NCBI GenBank assembly: GCA_900696685.1
Contig: CAADHA010000081.1
Span: forward strand, 1-64,000
DNA: 64,000 bases
Direction: 5' to 3'
Origin: an uncultured Planctomycetota bacterium
Lineage (GTDB): Bacteria; Planctomycetota; Phycisphaerae; Phycisphaerales; UBA5793
Made by a program: the position numbers and the translations under genes. Of the stretch, positions 17,455 through 26,701 are shown one piece after another. Under the pieces are notes generated by a model. It saw only the letters and a program-made list of their open reading frames with translations. It was not told the origin of the DNA and did no database searches. Positions within the stretch are counted from its first letter, which is position 1; the number at the start of each line of letters is the position of its first letter.

Positions 17455-18519
17455 ATGTCCGACAGCAGTGCACAGGAAACCCGGAACGACGCGGCCCTGG
17501 CGATCGCGTGCAGCCAGTACGACCTCGGCCCGATCCGGACGATCGTTGAGGCGGTGATCGGGTCGCGTCGCTCGCGCAAGTGGGTGATCCGGGCCCGCCG
17601 CGGCGACTTCGTGCTCAAGGAGCGAGCCGAGGCCCTCGCCACGGTCGAGCAGGTCGCGTTCGCTCACGAAGTGCAGCTGCGACTCGAACAGGCGGACTTC
17701 CCGGTTGCGCCGCTCATCGGCACGCGAGAGGGCAACCGCTCGCTTTACCAGGGCAACGAGCGCATCTACGAGTTGACGCGGCTGGTGCGCGGCAGTTCCT
17801 TCGATCGCAGCACCGAGCAGGCGCGCGAGGCCGGGCGCACGCTGGCGTGGCTGCACGCGGCGCTGAGCGGGATGGAGGTGCCGCCCCTGCTGACGTCGAC
17901 GCCTTACCACCGCCGCCCCGACCTCGCCAATCTCGCCGAGCACATTCCTCGCGCGATCCGGATCGTGACGGGTGCGGACGAGGACCGCAGGACCGCCGCC
18001 GCAGCCGCCAAGCGCCTCTACACGACCTACGACATGCTCGTGCAGCGGATCGACGCGATGGGATTCGCGCAGTGGCCTCGCTTCTTGGCGCATGGCGACT
18101 GGCACCCCGGCAACCTGCTCTTCGCCGAGGACGCAAACGTGGCCGGCGTCTTCGACTTCGATACGGTCCGCCTCGAGCCGCGCATCGCCGACGTCGCCAA
18201 CGGCGCGCTCCAGTTTTCGATGAAGATCTCATCAGAGGGAGTGCTGGGAAATCCCGACGGGCTGAACGAATCGATTCTCCTCGCTTTTCTGAGCGGCTAT
18301 GACTCTCACGATCCCTCCCTCATGCTCAGCGTGACGGAGGTGCAGGCGCTGGCGCCGCTCATGGCCGAGGCCCTCATCGCCGAGGCGTTTCCCGTGATCG
18401 CCCAGACCGGCCGGTTCGGCCGCTGGGGCGGCCTCGAGTTCCTCCAGATCGTCAGCCGCAAAGTCGGCTGGCTGACAACAGCGGCGGAGGAGCTGCTCGC
18501 CCGCCTCAATCACGAGTAG
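17455..18519 (+). CDS. Aminoglycoside phosphotransferase (APH)-fold kinase
   Basis: 354 residues with start at ATG 17455. APH/choline-kinase fold: an N-lobe with WVIRARRGDFVLKERAEALATVEQ, the catalytic loop HGDWHPGNLLF starting at His213 with Asp215 as base, and the metal motif DFD at 234-236. It phosphorylates an alcohol on a small molecule, but the substrate cannot be read from the sequence; homoserine kinase II, fructosamine kinase and spore-coat CotS-like enzymes share this fold. It sits in a row with yicC (16 bases upstream) and the M48 protease (33 bases downstream). Confidence 0.85.
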   Translation: MSDSSAQETRNDAALAIACSQYDLGPIRTIVEAVIGSRRSRKWVIRARRGDFVLKERAEALATVEQVAFAHEVQLRLEQADFPVAPLIGTREGNRSLYQGNERIYELTRLVRGSSFDRSTEQAREAGRTLAWLHAALSGMEVPPLLTSTPYHRRPDLANLAEHIPRAIRIVTGADEDRRTAAAAAKRLYTTYDMLVQRIDAMGFAQWPRFLAHGDWHPGNLLFAEDANVAGVFDFDTVRLEPRIADVANGALQFSMKISSEGVLGNPDGLNESILLAFLSGYDSHDPSLMLSVTEVQALAPLMAEALIAEAFPVIAQTGRFGRWGGLEFLQIVSRKVGWLTTAAEELLARLNHE

Positions 18520-18552
18520 AAGCGAACCCCGCCTCCGGAAGGCCGAACGCAC

Positions 18553-20082
18553 GTGCAGATCATCACGCTTCTCATGGTTGCGACGTTGTATCTGTCAGGC
18601 GAAGCGGCGGACTGGTGGCCCTGGCCGCTTGACCTTACGCTCAATCAGCGACTGCTTGCGGCGTTGCTCGCGCCGGTCGTCGTCATCGCCTTCGCCTCCG
18701 CGGCGCTGCGCTGGTGCCGGCGCCGCATGGACCATCGAGGCTCGCGGCAGGCCCTGCTGCTCGCGGACCGCCTCATGAACGCCACGATGTGGATCGCACT
18801 CGCCCTTCACGTCTTCAACATCGCAGCGCTCGATCTGCACGGCTGCATCCGCGCGAGGCTGGGCGACTGGGTGCTCGTCGACGAGGCGATGACGCTCCTG
18901 CCGCCGGCCGCGATCATCCTTGGCGCGTGGTGGGCGTACTACCCGATCAACCGGCGCATGCGCGAGGCCGCGCTCATCCGCCACCTTGATACGGGCCGTC
19001 CGATCTATCCGGTCTGGACGCGGCCGGAATACGTCCTGTCGCAGGCGCGCCTGCACCTGGGTCTGGTGCTGCTGCCGGCGCTGCTGATCATGGGGTGGGC
19101 GGAGGGGGTCGAGTTTGCGTGGCGGCTGTGGGCGGAGGGTTCGGCCCCCTCCTGGTTGCGCAACGCGGCGCTGGGCGCGGGCATCGGCATGATCTTCCTC
19201 TTCGCGCCTCTGCTGATGATGCGCATCTGGGACACGGCGCCCCTTCCTCCCGGCGAACTGCGCGACCGCCTCGAACGACTCTGTGCCGCACACCGCGTGC
19301 CCGTACGGCGGCTCCTGGTCTGGAACACGCACGGCGGGATGATCAACGGGGCGGTCATGGGGCTGCTCGGACCGCTTCGCTACGTCCTGCTCACCGACGC
19401 GCTCCTCGACGCCATGACAAGCACTCAGATCGAGGCGGTCATGGCGCACGAGATAGGCCATGCGCGTCGGCACCACCTCCCCTGGCTGGCAATCTGCCTC
19501 GTGGCGATCCTGTCGGCCACGGCCCTCGGAGGCTCACTGCTCTTCAGCGCCCTCGGCCCCGAGTCGGCGGATCCTGCAGCGCACCTGGACATCGTGCCCG
19601 CCTGGGCGGCGCGGGTTGAACCACTCGGCCGCCCCATCACGGGCCCGATGGCACTGCCGCCGCCGCCGGCAGCGCGGGGAAACTGGATCGAGCCTGCGGC
19701 CCTTCTCACCACGCTCCTGATCACCTTGACGGCCTTCGGGTGGACGAGCCGCCGATTCGAGCGCCAGGCGGACACGTTTGCCGCGCAGCATCTCAGCGGG
19801 ATGACGCGAGACGACGGCGAGCAGGCCGCGATCACGCCGCAAGCCGCGCACGCGATGATCGACGCCCTCCAGGTCGTCGCGGATCTCAATCACATTCCGG
19901 TGCAGCGCCGCAGTTGGCGTCACGGTTCGATCCGCTGGCGGCAGGACTATCTCCGCACGCTCATCGGCCGGCGCTGCGACGATGTCCCTATCGACCGCCA
20001 CCTGAAGGTCATTCAGGCCGCCGCGGCAGTCACTGCGGCCGGCTGCATTGCCGCGGCGTGGTGGCTGGACGGATTCACCTGA
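18553..20082 (+). CDS. Membrane-embedded M48 family zinc metalloprotease
   Basis: 509 residues. Four or more membrane segments fill the N-terminal half, then the Oma1/HtpX-like M48 catalytic part: the zinc motif HEIGH at residues 299-303 within VMAHEIGHARRHH, preceded by YVLLTDALLDAMTSTQIEAV. Further membrane segments follow, and the third zinc ligand is probably in the ERQADTFAAQHL segment (E-x-x-A-D). M48 proteases cut damaged membrane proteins or act on outer-membrane assembly. The start is GTG at 18553. The insert between HEIGH and ERQAD is longer than in HtpX. Confidence 0.9.
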   Translation: MQIITLLMVATLYLSGEAADWWPWPLDLTLNQRLLAALLAPVVVIAFASAALRWCRRRMDHRGSRQALLLADRLMNATMWIALALHVFNIAALDLHGCIRARLGDWVLVDEAMTLLPPAAIILGAWWAYYPINRRMREAALIRHLDTGRPIYPVWTRPEYVLSQARLHLGLVLLPALLIMGWAEGVEFAWRLWAEGSAPSWLRNAALGAGIGMIFLFAPLLMMRIWDTAPLPPGELRDRLERLCAAHRVPVRRLLVWNTHGGMINGAVMGLLGPLRYVLLTDALLDAMTSTQIEAVMAHEIGHARRHHLPWLAICLVAILSATALGGSLLFSALGPESADPAAHLDIVPAWAARVEPLGRPITGPMALPPPPAARGNWIEPAALLTTLLITLTAFGWTSRRFERQADTFAAQHLSGMTRDDGEQAAITPQAAHAMIDALQVVADLNHIPVQRRSWRHGSIRWRQDYLRTLIGRRCDDVPIDRHLKVIQAAAAVTAAGCIAAAWWLDGFT

Positions 20083-20140
20083 TGACTGCGCCGGTCCTTT
20101 GCCTCGCGCGGCTTCGCGTCGAGCGCCGCAATCAGCCCGC

Positions 20141-21172
20141 TCATCGCACGATGCTCGCCGCGTGTTCGCGCGCGGCGGCGACGATGCGCTCGGCCGTGCG
20201 CACCGCGGCGAAGCCCGCATGGACATCCACCTCAGGCCGGCCGCCTTCGCGCACCACGCGCACGAAGTCGCGCAACTGCATCTGCAACTGGTCCGCATCA
20301 TCCACTTCAAGCGGCTCGATGTTCACGAGGTCGGTGTAGTCGAGGTCGGAGAGGTCGCGGCCGGCGGCCAGTTCGCGGCGGACGCGGGCCAACTGCTCCT
20401 CGTTGGCGATGCGGCGGATCATCAGGCCCGACTTCTTCGCGAAATCCACACTCGCATAGCCGTCCTCCGCGACGATGCGGATCTTGCGCTCCGTCTTGAG
20501 CGCGAGCCGGCTGGCGGTGATGTTGGCGACGCAGCCGTTCGGAAACTCGAGGCGGGCGTTGCACACGTCCTCCGCCGCGCCCAGCACGGCCACGGCACTC
20601 GCCTGCACGCGCGACGGCTCACAACCTGTCAGCATCAGCACGACATCCAGATCGTGGATCATCATGTCGAGTACGACGCCCACGTCCACGCTGCGGAAGG
20701 TCATCGGGCTGACGCGATGCACCTCGATGAATCGCGGCAGGAGGTCGGCATGAGCAGCCAGGGCCCGCACGGCCGGGTTGTAGCGCTCGATGTGGCCGAC
20801 CTGGAGGATCGTGCCGGTCGCGTCGGCAAGATCGGCCAGTTGCTGCGCTTCCTCGACGTTGGGCGCGAGGGGCTTCTCGATCAGGCACGCCACGCCGGCA
20901 CGCAGGAGAGGCTCGGACACGCGGCGATGGTCGCGCGTCGGCACCGCGACCGTCACGGCATCCACGCCGGCGTCAACCAGGGCGGCTTCGTCGGGAAACG
21001 CCCGTGTTCCATGCTCGCGCGCCGCTGCCTGGGCGCGGGCAGCATCGGCATCGACCACGCCGACGAGGTCCACATCAGCCATCTGGGCGTACTGCCGCAC
21101 GTGGTGCCGGCCCATCCGCCCCACCCCCACCACGCCCACGCGCAGCGCGCCGCTCTTGCCTTCCGCGCTCAT
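20141..21172 (-). CDS. Gfo/Idh/MocA family NAD(P)-dependent oxidoreductase
   Basis: 343 residues. Rossmann motif GVGRMG at residues 16-21, the conserved EKP at 99-101 (EKPLAP, whose Lys is catalytic), GHIERYNPA and HDLDVVLMLTG, all typical of Gfo/Idh/MocA sugar or inositol dehydrogenases. The fold oxidises or epimerises a sugar, often a nucleotide-linked amino sugar, in the cytoplasm; the exact substrate is not visible. Convergent with the M48 gene and about 45 bases downstream of the zinc-ribbon membrane protein. Confidence 0.9.
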   Translation of the reverse strand: MSAEGKSGALRVGVVGVGRMGRHHVRQYAQMADVDLVGVVDADAARAQAAAREHGTRAFPDEAALVDAGVDAVTVAVPTRDHRRVSEPLLRAGVACLIEKPLAPNVEEAQQLADLADATGTILQVGHIERYNPAVRALAAHADLLPRFIEVHRVSPMTFRSVDVGVVLDMMIHDLDVVLMLTGCEPSRVQASAVAVLGAAEDVCNARLEFPNGCVANITASRLALKTERKIRIVAEDGYASVDFAKKSGLMIRRIANEEQLARVRRELAAGRDLSDLDYTDLVNIEPLEVDDADQLQMQLRDFVRVVREGGRPEVDVHAGFAAVRTAERIVAAAREHAASIVR

Positions 21173-21217
21173 GAGACGATCGTAAGCACGCTGCGCCGCC
21201 CGCGGAGGATCGCGGCG

Positions 21218-22153
21218 CTACTCGACTCCGCGGAGAAACACCGAGCCTTCGCTGTCACCGACCTTGCGCCCCTCTTCGATCCCTTCCATCATCCGGCTGG
21301 TCTTGCTGTCGTACTGGTTCCGGTACTTCACGCACCAGCGGACCATCGCGCGGAGGCGGAGCAGGGAGTGCGCGAAGGCGATCTGCGCGGCGAGCAGGCC
21401 GATCACGAACAGGTAGCCGCTCCAGCAGCAGACCGGCGCGAAGCCTCCGCTGCGCCCGACGATCACCTGCGTCACGCCGAAAAAGGGACTGACGAACGCC
21501 GCGCACAGCCCGACGCCCCACGCGAGATGCCAGAAGCGCTCGCCGAGGCGATCGTCATGTCCGGCCACCGCGATCTGCTGAAAGAGCAGGCACGCAAGCG
21601 TCTGGAGTCCGAACCACGCGAGCGAACCGAGCGTCGCCAGACCGATCAACGCGCTGCCCGTCGTCGCGTTCCTAAAGACCGTGCCGCACAGGACCAGCAG
21701 TAAGGCGAGGATCGACCCCGCCACGGTCAGCAGACCCATCCAGAAGGGCAGCCAGTTCTCGAAGCGGTTGCGCGGGAGCTGGATGGTCGTCCAGATGCGC
21801 AGGCCCCTGAAGACCGCCGTGTTGGCGAACACGACCAGCATCGCAAGCAGCAGCGGGATGAACTCGCTCAGAAGACCGTAATACGTCCATACCCAGACGC
21901 CCATGCCCGCGGCCCATGCGGCGCCGGCCAAGAGCAACCCGAGGGCAAGGCGCTTGAGCAGAGCCGTCTCCGCTTCCGCCAGCCCCTGTCCGCGCAGCGG
22001 AATGATGGGCCGCCCGCACTCCGGGCAGCGCTGCCCCTCGCGCAGGCCGCGCAACTGGTACCCGCAGGCGAGACACCGGCGGTCATCATCGATCAGGCCA
22101 GGCGCCTGAAGTCCTCTCGACCGGTAGAAGTCATCGACGCGGGAGAACGCCAT
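21218..22153 (-). CDS. Multi-pass membrane protein with N-terminal zinc ribbon
   Basis: 311 residues. The N-terminus is cytoplasmic and has a zinc ribbon Cys27-x2-Cys30 in CLACGYQLRGL and Cys43-x2-Cys46 in CPECG; this CxxCGYxLRGL...RCPECG form is common at the start of Planctomycetota membrane proteins. At least six hydrophobic segments follow (about residues 68-95, 98-118, 140-165, 168-195, 215-240, 245-270). No enzymatic motif. Function unknown; the ribbon may mediate protein contacts. Confidence 0.82.
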   Translation of the reverse strand: MAFSRVDDFYRSRGLQAPGLIDDDRRCLACGYQLRGLREGQRCPECGRPIIPLRGQGLAEAETALLKRLALGLLLAGAAWAAGMGVWVWTYYGLLSEFIPLLLAMLVVFANTAVFRGLRIWTTIQLPRNRFENWLPFWMGLLTVAGSILALLLVLCGTVFRNATTGSALIGLATLGSLAWFGLQTLACLLFQQIAVAGHDDRLGERFWHLAWGVGLCAAFVSPFFGVTQVIVGRSGGFAPVCCWSGYLFVIGLLAAQIAFAHSLLRLRAMVRWCVKYRNQYDSKTSRMMEGIEEGRKVGDSEGSVFLRGVE

Positions 22154-22252
22154 TGGAGCAGATCGTAGCGGTGCAGATGTGGAGACACGCGCCGTGGCTG
22201 AATGCGAGGGTCTCCGAAGCAGCGCGCTCCCATCGCCGCCGCCCGCTCCGTG

Positions 22253-24898
22253 CTATCGCACGACCGTGCGAACGACATTGCTCGTGCGTCCCTGCTGCGC
22301 TGCCTGGAAATAGACCGTCACGTTGTGCACATCGGGGATGGGGAGATTCCACTGGGCGACGCCCTGGTTGCTGGCGCGCACCGCCCCGCCCGCCTGCGCC
22401 GGCTGGGCGAGGTCGAGCGTGACGCCCAGAGGCGGCACGATCGTCGTGCCGTAGCCCCGCAGGCTGTAGACGAGATAGGTCGGCGCGCCGGGAGTCGCAC
22501 GTGTCACCTCGAATCGACCCATCCGCCCGCCGACCAGCGGATCCACCGCGAGGATGGGGAACGGATCGCATCGCGCTGACTCGATGAACACGCCGTCCAC
22601 GCCTGACTCGACGATGCTCTGCGGATTGGCGTCGTTGGCCGTGAAGCGGATCGCCATGTTCGACGTCATGCGGATATTCGCCGCATCGAGATCGGCCTGG
22701 GTGATCGTGTGGGTGCGCCAGTTCAACCCGCCGTTGGTCGTGTGGGCGATAATTGAAGTCCAGGGCCCGCCGACACCGTTGCTGCTCATCTCCACCAGCA
22801 GGCGGTCCGCGCCATTCTGATTTGTCAGGTTGAGGTAATAGTAATACGCGAGGTTCGCCTCGCCGTTGGACAGGTCAAAGCCGGGCGAGGTCAGCGTGAC
22901 CGAGCCGTTGTCGACGTCGGTGTTCCCAGGCTCGTTCTGCGTGAGGAAGGCCTGGCCGCTGCCGTCGCCGTCGCGCTCGGGGTCATACTCCCAGTTGGGG
23001 TCGTTGACCGGCACGCCTCGCTGCCACCAGCCGGCGGTCGCGCCGCTGATCGACGTCGTCCAGCCGCGATCCGTCTCGAAGTTGTCGGCGAGGACCGTGG
23101 CAACGCCTGTCGATGAGAGGGCGGTGTGTGTGTTGCCCGGCGCGCCTGCGGGGCTGACGACCTGTACGCCATTAATGTCCTCGGCACTGAGCCAGAAGGC
23201 GATGCGCGAACCGCACTCCGTCAGCGGAAACACGGCGAGATACGACTCGCCACCCAGGTGAACCAGAGGACTGACTTCGTAAGGCCCGCCCTGAGGCCCA
23301 TAATGCAGCACCGCCGTCTCGCGCCGCAGCGCACCCGGCTCAAGTTCGCGGATGACCAGGGCGAATCGATCGAGCCGCGGATGAACCAAGGACGGGACGC
23401 CGTTCGGAAACTCGAAGGCTATCAGCGTCCGGTCGAGAACGACGTCTACGACAGTCGGCGAGCCGCCGACGACCGTGACGGGCACGATGCGCGCCTGGTG
23501 CCCGGGCGCCTCGAAGAGCACATCGTAACTGCCCTGCGGCCAGGGCGCGTAATAGCGTCCGGTGGCGGGGTCGGATGAGTTGATCTCTCCCAGGGAGTAG
23601 TTGATTCCCAGCGGCGTCACTCTCGCCTCCAGCGGCGCCCCGCTGCCCGACTGCGTCACGCGGCCCGTCAGCGGCAGATGGTGCTCGAGCATCCACACGA
23701 TGCCCGGCCAGACGCGCTGCGCCTCGGCGACGGCGCTCTCGTACAACGGCTGAAACTCACTGTGCGTCTCGATGAGGAAGGCGTGCGCGCCGAGCGTGCC
23801 CGCCTGCCACTGGTAGTGCTCGCCCTCGGCGCTGGGCGAGCGCGAGTCTGTGTATCCCGAAGCGCGCGTCAGCGAGTTCGCCTCCGCCGCGAGGTAGTCC
23901 TGGAACGGATGGCTGTTGCAGTTGTACGCATAGAGCGTTTCGCGGCCCGTTGAGTGATAATCGATGAGTTTGGCGAAGCGCACCGCCCGAGACCACATCA
24001 TCATCGTGATCGTCTCGGCCTCCGACGCCGCGCTCGGGCCCTTGTAGGTCTCGTTGCCCGGACTGCTGCTTCCCGAACAAGGCGCCTCCCAGCCGAGGGG
24101 ATAGTTGCGGTTCTGATCGCAGCCGATGCCGCCCTGGAAGACGCGCCGGTTCTTTCGCCACATGTTGTTGACGGTGAAGACGTGGTGGTATCCGTCCGGG
24201 TTCCACACCGGCGCGATCCAGATCTCGTGCGAATCGACCAGCGCGCGGATGTTCGGATCAGTCGCGTAGCCGCTGAGCAGGTTGTCCATCGCCAGCAGGG
24301 CGATGACGGGCGTGACGATCTCGCGCGCGTGATGAGTGCTGACGATCTGCACGGCCGGCTCGTCCTCATCCGCGAGGACGTTGTCGGAGATCTTGACGGC
24401 ATAGAGATGCCGGCCCTCGAAGGTCGGCGGTGCGCCGTAGCGGTCAGTGAGATCCACGAACTCGCAGATGGCCGGGAAGTTCGCCGCGGCGTCCTGCATC
24501 TGTGCGATCACTTCAGCGAGGTCCGGGTAGTCGGGCCCGTTGTCGCGCCGGCCGCGCCGCTCGGCGATGATGTCGCGCAGCGGACGGCCGTGCTCGATCA
24601 GCGCCACGACGCACCCGAGACGCTCCATCTCGCGCCATTGGAGCGGCGAGACGATCAACTCGACCGACGCTCCCTGGAGATGCGTCTCCTCCTCGTCAAA
24701 ACCCATCTCCCGGATGATGGACTGCATCCGGCCCGGGGAGGGGGCGGTAACGCGCACGCGGCTGAGTTCGACCTCCGGTCCCGGCGGGCCGCCCGGAGCC
24801 GGCCGAGGCGAGGCGAGGACCGCCGCCGCGCTCAAGACGCCGCAAAGAATGAATCGAACGAATCCGAACGCCCGGCTGACGCCTGCTGATCCCGCCAC
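22253..24898 (-). CDS. Secreted M14 zinc carboxypeptidase with C-terminal SNVV-type module
   Basis: 881 residues. Signal peptide, then a propeptide-like region, then the M14 catalytic domain: zinc ligands His190 and Glu193 in STHHAREIV, third ligand His315 in DYHSTG, and catalytic Glu377 in FLIETHSEF; WNPDGY and GCDQNRNYP are family blocks. A carboxypeptidase-associated beta domain (TGRVTQSGSGAPLEARV) follows, then a beta-sandwich of about 150 residues starting near VLADNFETDRGW, and finally about 97 residues beginning VDPLVGGRMGRF and ending GRTSNVVRTVVR. That last module recurs in two other secreted proteins in this window. GTG start with GGAAGG upstream. Likely digests proteins or peptides outside the cell. 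Confidence 0.92.
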   Translation of the reverse strand: MAGSAGVSRAFGFVRFILCGVLSAAAVLASPRPAPGGPPGPEVELSRVRVTAPSPGRMQSIIREMGFDEEETHLQGASVELIVSPLQWREMERLGCVVALIEHGRPLRDIIAERRGRRDNGPDYPDLAEVIAQMQDAAANFPAICEFVDLTDRYGAPPTFEGRHLYAVKISDNVLADEDEPAVQIVSTHHAREIVTPVIALLAMDNLLSGYATDPNIRALVDSHEIWIAPVWNPDGYHHVFTVNNMWRKNRRVFQGGIGCDQNRNYPLGWEAPCSGSSSPGNETYKGPSAASEAETITMMMWSRAVRFAKLIDYHSTGRETLYAYNCNSHPFQDYLAAEANSLTRASGYTDSRSPSAEGEHYQWQAGTLGAHAFLIETHSEFQPLYESAVAEAQRVWPGIVWMLEHHLPLTGRVTQSGSGAPLEARVTPLGINYSLGEINSSDPATGRYYAPWPQGSYDVLFEAPGHQARIVPVTVVGGSPTVVDVVLDRTLIAFEFPNGVPSLVHPRLDRFALVIRELEPGALRRETAVLHYGPQGGPYEVSPLVHLGGESYLAVFPLTECGSRIAFWLSAEDINGVQVVSPAGAPGNTHTALSSTGVATVLADNFETDRGWTTSISGATAGWWQRGVPVNDPNWEYDPERDGDGSGQAFLTQNEPGNTDVDNGSVTLTSPGFDLSNGEANLAYYYYLNLTNQNGADRLLVEMSSNGVGGPWTSIIAHTTNGGLNWRTHTITQADLDAANIRMTSNMAIRFTANDANPQSIVESGVDGVFIESARCDPFPILAVDPLVGGRMGRFEVTRATPGAPTYLVYSLRGYGTTIVPPLGVTLDLAQPAQAGGAVRASNQGVAQWNLPIPDVHNVTVYFQAAQQGRTSNVVRTVVR

Positions 24899-25051
24899 GA
24901 TGATCCCTTCCTTTCGTCCGAATGCCGTTGCGGGCGAACCCCGCCCCGAGCGGCCACGCTGAAGAAGTTAACCGGTGCGGAGGCTGGAGGATTCCCGGCT
25001 GGCCGCCGCCGTGCCCCTTTGTCAGTCCGGGCGGCACACCGCTGACATGGC

Positions 25052-25411
25052 TCAGATCCGCTCCAGCCGCTCGACCGTGCGCTCGTTGCGGTGCTCGCCG
25101 GTGTTGCGCGTGTCGGCCGGCTCGAAGAGCATGAGCCAGCATTCGCGCTCCGCCACGGGCTGATGCTCGACGCCGCGCGGCACGATGAAGAGTTCCCCCT
25201 CGTTGAGCACGACCTGCCCATCGCGCAGGCGGATGGTCAGCGATCCGCGCACGACGAAGAAGAGTTCATCTGCCTGGTCGTGCCGGTGCCAGATGAACTC
25301 TCCGAGAACCTTCGCAATGCGCACGTGCTGGCCGTTGAGTTCGCTGACAATGCACGGCCGCCAGTAGTCGTGAATGAGGTCGAACTTGTCCAGCAGATTG
25401 ATCGATTGCAT
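25052..25411 (-). CDS. Cupin-domain protein
   Basis: 119 residues. A single small beta-barrel cupin with motif 1 WHRHDQADELFFVVRGSLTI (metal ligands His, His, Glu) and motif 2 LNEGELFIVPRGVEHQPVA (His). Cupins of this size act as small isomerases, dioxygenases or sugar-binding proteins in the cytoplasm; the substrate is not visible. Separated by about 150 bases from the carboxypeptidase gene and divergent from the FkbM gene. Confidence 0.87.
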   Translation of the reverse strand: MQSINLLDKFDLIHDYWRPCIVSELNGQHVRIAKVLGEFIWHRHDQADELFFVVRGSLTIRLRDGQVVLNEGELFIVPRGVEHQPVAERECWLMLFEPADTRNTGEHRNERTVERLERI

Positions 25412-25561
25412 ATGACGGCACTCCCGACGCGCGGATCACTTGACACTCAAGCCGCGATGGGAACTCCGGGATCCGCTGAAGCGTAGCAACGCCGGGCAAG
25501 CCGCATCTCCCTATAGTCGCCGTCCCCTCCCCCAGCCGCGCCGCTTGCGCTGGAGCCTTGC

Positions 25562-26401
25562 ATGGCCTTTGACCGCCTGCGTCTGATTCAGCGCGCCTGG
25601 CGCTACCGTCTGCGGCACGACCCGGCGGAGATCCGTTTCCTCCTCCACACGCTTCGCCGCGGCGACACGGCGGTCGACGTCGGCGCGCACAAGGGGGCGT
25701 ACACATGGTGGATGGCGCGTGCCGTCGGGCGGGCAGGCCGCGTTTTCGCCTTCGAGCCGCAGCCGGAACTCGCACAGCGCCTTCGCCGCCAGTTGACCGG
25801 GCCGCGCTGGGCGCACGTGTCGATCGACGCCGCCGCCGTCTCGGAGCGGGCCGGTGAACTCGACCTCTACGTGCCCGACGACTCGCCCTCTCCCGGCGCT
25901 TCGCTCCAAGCCGCCCGCTCCGCGGGTGCGAAACGCTCGCACCGGGTCCGCGTCGTGACCCTCGACGAGCAGATCCCGGCGGAGGTTCGCGTGCGCTTCA
26001 TCAAGGTGGACGTGGAAGGGCACGAGTTGAGCGTCTTCCGCGGCGCGCAGCGCCTGCTCACGACAGACCGGCCCGCCCTGCTCTTCGAGTGCGAAGCGCG
26101 GCACCACCCCGGCGAGGCGATCGAGAGCGTTTTCGATCACCTCCGCGGCCTGGGCTACGAAGGTTCATTCTTCTGGCGCGGCCGGCGCCTGTCGCTCGAC
26201 CAGTTCTGCTCCGAGGCGCACCAGGTCGAGGGGCGTGAGCCGTATGCCAACAACTTCGCCTTCACCCATCCCGGCGGCCGCTGCGCATCATCCGTGCGCG
26301 TGGCGGGCGGCATCATGGCGGCGCAGGTGAGGCGGCACATAGAGCGCCGCGTCGAGGATGGAGACGAGGTGAATGATCCACCCGAGCAGGACGATCCATA
26401 G
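25562..26401 (+). CDS. FkbM family SAM-dependent methyltransferase
   Basis: 279 residues. The SAM-binding motif DVGAHKG is at residues 39-45, followed by FAFEPQPELAQRLRRQL, VTLDEQ and the FkbM signature FIKVDVEGHELSVFRGAQRLL. FkbM enzymes methylate hydroxyls of polyketides, sugars or glycolipids. The last 40 or so residues (GGIMAAQVRRHIERRVEDGDEV...) look non-native because the 3' end overlaps the opposite-strand gene at 26288-26527 by 114 bases; the true functional end of the fold is probably near residue 240. No clear partner genes. Confidence 0.85.
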   Translation: MAFDRLRLIQRAWRYRLRHDPAEIRFLLHTLRRGDTAVDVGAHKGAYTWWMARAVGRAGRVFAFEPQPELAQRLRRQLTGPRWAHVSIDAAAVSERAGELDLYVPDDSPSPGASLQAARSAGAKRSHRVRVVTLDEQIPAEVRVRFIKVDVEGHELSVFRGAQRLLTTDRPALLFECEARHHPGEAIESVFDHLRGLGYEGSFFWRGRRLSLDQFCSEAHQVEGREPYANNFAFTHPGGRCASSVRVAGGIMAAQVRRHIERRVEDGDEVNDPPEQDDP

Positions 26402-26527
26402 GATCGCCGCGGCGATGAAGTAGAGAATCGCGGCCAGCAGCCGGCCCTGAACCAGTTGCCCCAGACCTGGGATGAAGAACGAACAGACGGCCGCGATCAC
26501 GTTTCCTGCCGAACCCTGACCGGACAT
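26288..26527 (-). CDS. Small TM2-like membrane protein
   Basis: 79 residues. Two membrane helices joined by a short turn: VIAAVCSFFIPGLGQLVQGRLLAAILYFIAAAILWIVLLGWIIHLVSILDAALY overall, with the conserved F-I-P-G-L-G-Q-x-x-x-G block of TM2/DUF5683-type proteins and a D in the second helix. Function unknown. The 3' end overlaps the end of the FkbM gene on the other strand by 114 bases. Confidence 0.72.
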   Translation of the reverse strand: MSGQGSAGNVIAAVCSFFIPGLGQLVQGRLLAAILYFIAAAILWIVLLGWIIHLVSILDAALYVPPHLRRHDAARHAHG

Positions 26528-26640
26528 GCCTGCCTCCTCCCCGTCGAGGGGATTGACCTCTCTCCTATTGGCCTTCGGACGTGGCGCCTTTCACCTGATT
26601 CGCGCGGCCTGCCGATGGATCGCTTCCACCGGGAACGCAA

Positions 26641-26667
26641 CCGCCCCCGCTCGCGGAGCGGGGGCGG
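26641..26667 (-). terminator. Strong GC hairpin downstream of the redoxin gene
   Basis: Perfect inverted repeat with 12-base arms (26641-26652 and 26656-26667) and a 3-base loop, 35 bases past the stop of the redoxin gene and before the small TM2-like gene on the same strand. No run of T follows on the minus strand, so it may act as a weak or factor-assisted terminator or as an RNA-stabilising hairpin. Confidence 0.5.
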
Positions 26668-26701
26668 AGTGCGAAGACAGTCGTCGGCCGCAGCCGTTCG
26701 G

